Origin: DAOTVS01 sp034436375
GTDB taxonomy: Bacteria; Chloroflexota; Anaerolineae; SpSt-313
Direction of reading: 5' to 3'
Assembly: GCA_034436375.1 (NCBI GenBank)
Contig: DAOTVS010000299.1
Span: 1 to 7,778 of the forward strand
DNA: 7,778 nucleotides
In this document: positions 4,427-7,778 of the stretch, piece by piece
How positions within the stretch are numbered: position 1 is the stretch's first letter
Layout of the letters: each line of letters begins with the position of its first letter
Made by a program: the position numbers and the translations under genes
The notes under the pieces: model-generated
What the model saw: the letters and a program-made list of their open reading frames with translations, nothing else
Databases searched by the model: none
What the model was told of the DNA's origin: nothing

Positions 4427-5503
4427 ATGGAGACAATATCATTCGGCATCATCGGGGGCGGCTGGCGCGCGGAGTTCTATCTGCGCATTGCCCGGGCGTT
4501 GCCCGAGCGCTTCCATGTGGCCGGTATGCTCGTGCGCGATGCGGCCAAAGGGCGCTGCCTGGAACAGGCCTGGGGCATCCCCACGGTGCGCACGCTGGAT
4601 GACCTGTTGGTGACGCCAGGGTTGCAGTTTATAGTCGTCTCGGTGCCGCGCTCGGCCTGCCCTTTATACCTGCGCCAGTTGGCGGCAAAGGATATGCCCG
4701 CGTTGGCCGAAACGCCCCCCGCGGCGGACCTCGACGGCCTGCTGGCGTTGTGCGACCTGATGGCGGCGGGAGCGCGCATCCAGGTCGCCGAACAATACTG
4801 CTTCCAGCCGCTCCATGCCGCCCGTCTGAGCATTGTCCGCTCTGGTAAGCTCGGCGCCGTCACCCAGGCGCAGGTTTCGGCGGCCCACGGCTACCACGGC
4901 GTCAGCCTGCTGCGCAACTTGCTGGGCATCGGCTTTGCGGAGGCGACCATCCGGGCGCGCGAGTTCTCGTCGCCCATCGTCGCCGGCCCCGACCGTGAGG
5001 GCCCCCCAACGACGGAAAAGATTATCCCCTCCAAACAGGTCATCGCCCAGCTCGATTTTGAGGGCAAGCTTGCTATCTATGATTTCACCGGCGACCAGTA
5101 TTTTTCCTGGATCCGCTCGCCTCGTGTGCTCGTCCGTGGGGAACGGGGTGAGATCAACAACACCGAGGTCCGCTATCTCAAGGATTACCGGACGCCTATC
5201 GAGCTGCGGCTGCGGAGGGCGAATGCAGGTGAGGATGGTAACCTGGAGGGTTACTATCTAAAAGGGATCCTGGCCGGGGCCGATTGGATCTACCGCAACC
5301 CCTTTGCGCCCGCGCGCCTGACCGATGATGAGATTGCCGTGGCCACCTGCCTGGAAAAGATGGCGGCCTATGCAGCCGGCGGGCCCGATTTCTACAGCTT
5401 GGCCGAGGCTTCTCAGGATCACTATCTCAGCCTGCTGATTGATCAGGCGGTGCAGACGGGAGAGGCGGTCGTGGCCCGGCGCCAGCCCTGGGCCGACGCG
5501 TGA
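4427..5503 (+). CDS. Gfo/Idh/MocA family oxidoreductase, ETP variant
   Basis: A 358-residue paralogue-like partner of the upstream dehydrogenase. The Rossmann motif GIIGGGWRA (7-15) starts almost at the N-terminus, followed by the cofactor-domain pattern FIVVSVPR (68-75). Where most members have EKP, this one has ETP (95-97), so the usual active-site lysine is absent. AEQY (121-124) and AHGYHG (153-158) lie in the substrate domain. ATG 4427 is chosen over the in-frame ATG 4379 because AGAGGAGGAG (4414-4423) sits directly before it and the earlier start would overlap the upstream gene and add residues before the Rossmann strand. Co-transcription with the EKP gene suggests action in the same sugar or polyol pathway; a complex between the two is possible but only a guess. 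The substrate is unknown. Confidence 0.88.
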   Translation: METISFGIIGGGWRAEFYLRIARALPERFHVAGMLVRDAAKGRCLEQAWGIPTVRTLDDLLVTPGLQFIVVSVPRSACPLYLRQLAAKDMPALAETPPAADLDGLLALCDLMAAGARIQVAEQYCFQPLHAARLSIVRSGKLGAVTQAQVSAAHGYHGVSLLRNLLGIGFAEATIRAREFSSPIVAGPDREGPPTTEKIIPSKQVIAQLDFEGKLAIYDFTGDQYFSWIRSPRVLVRGERGEINNTEVRYLKDYRTPIELRLRRANAGEDGNLEGYYLKGILAGADWIYRNPFAPARLTDDEIAVATCLEKMAAYAAGGPDFYSLAEASQDHYLSLLIDQAVQTGEAVVARRQPWADA

Positions 5504-5508
5504 GGGAG

Positions 5509-5530
5509 CCGGGCGACATTCGTCACCCGG
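5509..5530 (+). terminator. Stem-loop after the oxidoreductase pair
   Basis: CCGGG-C-GAC, loop ATTC, GTC-A-CCCGG: an 8-bp stem with one C-A mismatch, starting 6 nt after the stop codon. The downstream GTGTGTTTCC is only a weak T-tract, so termination may be partial. Confidence 0.4.
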
Positions 5531-5587
5531 GTGTGTTTCCACCAGCCACACATCTTCCCCCTACCGCCGGTGTTTCTCATAGTAGCA

Positions 5588-5612
5588 ACCGCCGCCATAC
5601 TCCCCTGGCGGT
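5588..5612. repeat. Inverted repeat upstream of bioY
   Basis: ACCGCC (5588-5593) and GGCGGT (5607-5612) flank a 13-nt centre, about 25 nt before the bioY start. It could be an operator or a leader hairpin. It does not resemble a BirA site (no TTGTAAAC-type arms). No clear promoter hexamers were found in this 133-bp gap. Confidence 0.35.
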
Positions 5613-5636
5613 GAGACCGATCTCGAGAGGTGATCC

Positions 5637-6158
5637 ATGCAATCCAGCCTTTCCCGTGCCCGCCTGTCTTTGCGGGCGCCCAGCCGTGCGCTGCTTGTGA
5701 TAGCCGGCGCCGCGGCCCTGGCGTTGGCAGCGCAGGTGCGCATTCCCCTGCCCTTTTCGCCTGTGCCCATCACTCTGCAGACGCTGGTCGTGCTGGCCCT
5801 GGCTGGGCTCCTGGGGCGAAGCAGCACATTGAGCGTGATCGCTTACCTGGCCCTGACCAATAGCTGGATGCGCTTGGCCGGGCCAACGGGCGGCTACCTT
5901 TTGGGCTTCCTGCTGGCGGCCTATGCAGCCGGCTGGCTCGCCGAAGGCGCGCATGCCCGGCCTCTGCGCCTCTTCCTGGCGCTGCTCCTGGGGCAGGCAG
6001 CCATCTATGCCTGTGGCCTGTTCTGGCTAAGCCGCTTTGTGCCTGCAGCAGCCCTCCTGCCCGCCGGCCTTTACCCCTTCCTGCCGGGCGACGCATGCAA
6101 GTTGGCGCTCAGCTTTCTCATCACCCTGCCGGCGCGGGGCGCCGGCTCTCGCCCCTGA
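5637..6158 (+). CDS. bioY: BioY-type biotin transporter substrate-binding subunit
   Basis: BioY is the membrane S-component that binds biotin, alone or with ECF ATPase and transmembrane subunits. This 173-residue protein is almost wholly hydrophobic with about six membrane segments. Family signatures present: IPLPFSPVPITLQTL (36-50), GPTGGYLLGF (82-91) and PFLPGDACKL (147-156). The stretch between YLAL (70-73) and GPTGGY is 8 residues, about 11 shorter than in the BioY proteins I recall, which have a GLPVFAGG-like loop there. The reading frame is intact, so this looks like a loop deletion and not a frameshift. The start is supported by AGAGGTGAT (5626-5633). No biotin synthesis genes or ECF subunits lie in the window, so it is an orphan S-component here. 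It is convergent with the next gene. Confidence 0.9.
   Translation: MQSSLSRARLSLRAPSRALLVIAGAAALALAAQVRIPLPFSPVPITLQTLVVLALAGLLGRSSTLSVIAYLALTNSWMRLAGPTGGYLLGFLLAAYAAGWLAEGAHARPLRLFLALLLGQAAIYACGLFWLSRFVPAAALLPAGLYPFLPGDACKLALSFLITLPARGAGSRP
6128..6146. repeat. Perfect hairpin at the 3' end of bioY
   Basis: GCCGGCGC, loop GGG, GCGCCGGC: 8 perfect GC pairs inside the last codons of bioY, with no T-run. It may stabilise the mRNA end or be chance in GC-rich sequence. Confidence 0.4.
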
Positions 6159-6172
6159 ATGGGTTCATCATC

Positions 6173-6208
6173 ATGGAGAGGTGGAGCCGGCTGGCTTCGC
6201 CTCTCCAT
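6173..6208. terminator. Stem-loop between convergent genes
   Basis: ATGGAGAGG (6173-6181) pairs perfectly with CCTCTCCAT (6200-6208); the loop holds a further GAGCC/GGCTT stem. It sits in the 91-bp gap between bioY (stop 6158) and the convergent lipoprotein gene (stop 6250), where a bidirectional terminator would be expected. The T-tracts are poor on both sides, so termination may depend on Rho or the stem alone. Confidence 0.5.
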
Positions 6209-6249
6209 AGTTGCAAGTCAGGCTCGCAGCAGCATTTCCCGGCCGGTTT

Positions 6250-7587
6250 CTACCCACCGTAATAGATGCGATAGATCGCGTTCGCCCGGTCGTCCGAAAC
6301 CAGCAGGCTCCCATCTGGCGCCTGGATCAGCCCCACTGGCCGGCCCCACGCTTGTTGATATACCAGCCAGCCACTGGCGAAATCCTCGACTTGGTTGACC
6401 TCCCCGTTGGCCAGGTGAATGCGCATGATCTTGTAACCCACGGGGTACTTGCGCTCCCAGGAGCCCATCGAGGCGACAAAGATATCGCCGTCATACTCCT
6501 GCGGGAATTGCCCTCCTGTGTACACGATGATCCCAGCCGGCATTGTTTGTGCCGGCAATGAGGCAAAGGGCCTGGGCACACCGTTGCAAGAGTCGGGGGC
6601 GCCCAGCTCAGGGTCGACAACATCTCCCGCATAGCAGTAGGGCCAGCCATAGTTGCCGCCCTGAGAGATGGCCTCGATGGTATCGGGCGGGGTGTCATCG
6701 CTCATGCGGTTTCGGTTACAATTGGTCGCCAGCAGTTGCCCTGTATCGGGGTACCAGGCGAGCCCTTGCACATCGCGCAGGCCTTTGGCGTAGATCTCGC
6801 CCCCGGTTCCGTCGGCATTGAAGCGCATGATGGTGGCTCGTCGCGAGTCGGCCTCCTCGCAGGCGTTACAGCTGGCGCCGATAGCCACATAGAGCTTATC
6901 ATCGGGGCCAAAGCCGATCGCATGGGTCACAAAGCCGCTTCCTACCGGCAGGCCGGGCACCACCACTTCTGCCTCTCCCGCTGTCAGATTGCCCGGCTCA
7001 TAACGGTAGCGCACGACCTGGTGCTCCTCTGCCACGTAGAGGTAATCGTCATGAAAGGCGATTCCCATAGGCTGGACGAGGCCACCGGCATAGACCGTCA
7101 TCTGGTCCGCCTCGCCATTGTGGTCGTTGTCGGGCAAAGCTGCCACCTGGCCCTGACCGGGTAAAGAGACAAAAAGCACGCCATCGGGGCTGTAGGCCAT
7201 GTCGGAAGCGCTCTCGACTCCTTTGGCATAGAGCCCTATCTTGAACCCCTGGGGCAGCGCGATGCCGTGGCCCAGCACGGCTGTGCTGGGCATGGGGGTT
7301 TTGCGCAGATTGTCGAGAGAGATGAAAGGAGTGGCCGTCGGCAGTGGCGTACACGTCGGTGTAGGGCTGGGAGGCAAGGGAGTCGCTGTGGGGGTGACGG
7401 TGGGGGAGGGCGATGGAAATTCGAAAGGAGAGAGCGCGGTAGCCGTACTATAGGGCAGCGCCGGCGTCGCAAAAGGGTCCAGCCCGGAAGACCAGTTCTC
7501 GGGCGGGATTGTGGCTGTTGCACAACTCAGCAAACCCAGCACAAGTGCGCATCCCAGGGCTATTCGCCAATACTGTCCTCGCGGCAC
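6250..7587 (-). CDS. Lipoprotein of the glucose/sorbosone dehydrogenase (GSDH) beta-propeller family
   Basis: A 445-residue predicted exported lipoprotein. GTG at 7587 is chosen because AAGGAGG lies 4 nt upstream and it gives a proper signal peptide: VPRGQYWR, hydrophobic core, lipobox LLSC with Cys22 as the lipidation site. The open frame upstream to 7734 would bury this signal behind 49 residues. Residues 23-90 are a Pro/Thr/Ser stalk (TPTATPLPPSPTPT). From about 101 follows the propeller: GHGIALPQGFKIGLYA, SPDGVLFVS, a DNDHNGEAD calcium-loop-like stretch (153-161), THAIGFGPDDKLYVAIG (221-237), GLRDVQGLAW (269-278), GGNYGWPYCYA (310-320) and RPVGLIQAPDGSLLVSDD. These are hallmarks of soluble glucose/L-sorbosone dehydrogenase-like proteins, several of which use PQQ and calcium to oxidise sugars outside the membrane. 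Substrate and PQQ use are unproven here. Confidence 0.9.
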   Translation of the reverse strand: MPRGQYWRIALGCALVLGLLSCATATIPPENWSSGLDPFATPALPYSTATALSPFEFPSPSPTVTPTATPLPPSPTPTCTPLPTATPFISLDNLRKTPMPSTAVLGHGIALPQGFKIGLYAKGVESASDMAYSPDGVLFVSLPGQGQVAALPDNDHNGEADQMTVYAGGLVQPMGIAFHDDYLYVAEEHQVVRYRYEPGNLTAGEAEVVVPGLPVGSGFVTHAIGFGPDDKLYVAIGASCNACEEADSRRATIMRFNADGTGGEIYAKGLRDVQGLAWYPDTGQLLATNCNRNRMSDDTPPDTIEAISQGGNYGWPYCYAGDVVDPELGAPDSCNGVPRPFASLPAQTMPAGIIVYTGGQFPQEYDGDIFVASMGSWERKYPVGYKIMRIHLANGEVNQVEDFASGWLVYQQAWGRPVGLIQAPDGSLLVSDDRANAIYRIYYGG

Positions 7588-7591
7588 TGTC

Positions 7592-7598
7592 CCTCCTT
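7592..7598 (-). promoter_or_regulatory. Ribosome binding site deciding the GTG start
   Basis: The minus strand reads AAGGAGG, 4 nt before GTG 7587. It supports the internal GTG start of the lipoprotein gene over the longer ATG frame. Confidence 0.75.
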
Positions 7599-7630
7599 CC
7601 AACAATGGCCGTGCCCCTGCGGCCCGCCGT

Positions 7631-7636
7631 ATTATG
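7631..7636 (-). promoter_or_regulatory. Candidate -10 element for the lipoprotein gene
   Basis: CATAAT (5 of 6 bases of TATAAT) lies on the minus strand 43 nt before the GTG start. No good -35 is found at 16-18 bp, so this is a weak call. The rest of 7588-7778 shows no gene. Confidence 0.3.
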
Positions 7637-7778
7637 CACCTGGAAACTGAGGCCACACCGATTCCCATACCAGTTCCCCATGCCCGATTAGGCGTAACGC
7701 ACGATGAAAACGTCCTTCGGCTTCCGGGCGCCATGCTCCGCGCGCGGCCGGAACAGGCCTTTTGTAGGGTGTGGTGGG

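Noticed and set aside
3058..4452. A 464-codon open frame on the minus strand opposite the first oxidoreductase
   Set aside because: It is antisense to a gene with clear family motifs, runs into tRNA-Ala(CGC), shows no recognisable domain, and is expected by chance in GC-rich codons.
7588..7734. N-terminal extension of the lipoprotein gene to ATG 7734
   Set aside because: It would place 49 residues before a proper signal peptide and lipobox; GTG 7587 has a good ribosome site.
7690..7778. GCGTTACGCC and TGTAGGGTG strings near the right edge as a known intergenic repeat
   Set aside because: They resemble widespread GTAGGGTGCGTTACG-type repeats, but the order is broken and the window ends, so no element can be defined.

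Overview
The window (about 60% G+C by eye) looks like a chromosomal segment of a Chloroflexota bacterium, perhaps an Anaerolineae relative. The clues are GC-rich palindromic intergenic repeats, a lipoprotein with a long Pro/Thr/Ser stalk, a T-box riboswitch and a divergent leucyl-tRNA synthetase type. This assignment is inference; no rRNA or other taxonomic marker is present.

Left half, minus strand (3143 down to 1): one apparent transcription unit. A consensus sigma-70 promoter (TTGACA, 17 bp, TATAAT) is followed by tRNA-Ala(CGC), then directly by a T-box leader, then a leader region of about 640 nt carrying several palindromes, then leuS, which runs off the left edge. The T-box leader has the AGTA and AGAGAG elements, a CTC (Leu) specifier, the T-box motif, a GGGG/CCCC antiterminator helix and a competing 14-bp terminator. 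A complete second tRNA gene, tRNA-Ala(GGC), lies inside this leader, between the specifier domain and the antiterminator. It appears to sit in the loop of the helix just before the T-box. This is the most unusual feature of the window.

The leuS coding region also carries an in-frame GC-rich palindromic insertion of about 20 codons. A perfect 41-bp-arm inverted repeat lies in the leader, and two related REP-like hairpins flank the tRNA/T-box block.

Right half: a plus-strand pair of Gfo/Idh/MocA-type oxidoreductases (3349-4410 and 4427-5503) forms an operon 16 nt apart. One keeps the EKP active-site motif and the other has ETP. They are divergent from the tRNA/leuS unit, with a promoter whose spacer holds a 12-bp perfect palindrome. 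A short bioY biotin-transporter gene follows on the plus strand (5637-6158). A stem-loop then separates it from a convergent minus-strand gene (7587-6250) for a secreted lipoprotein of the glucose/sorbosone dehydrogenase beta-propeller family. The right-half genes share no obvious pathway beyond possible sugar metabolism (two oxidoreductases and a sugar-dehydrogenase-like lipoprotein).
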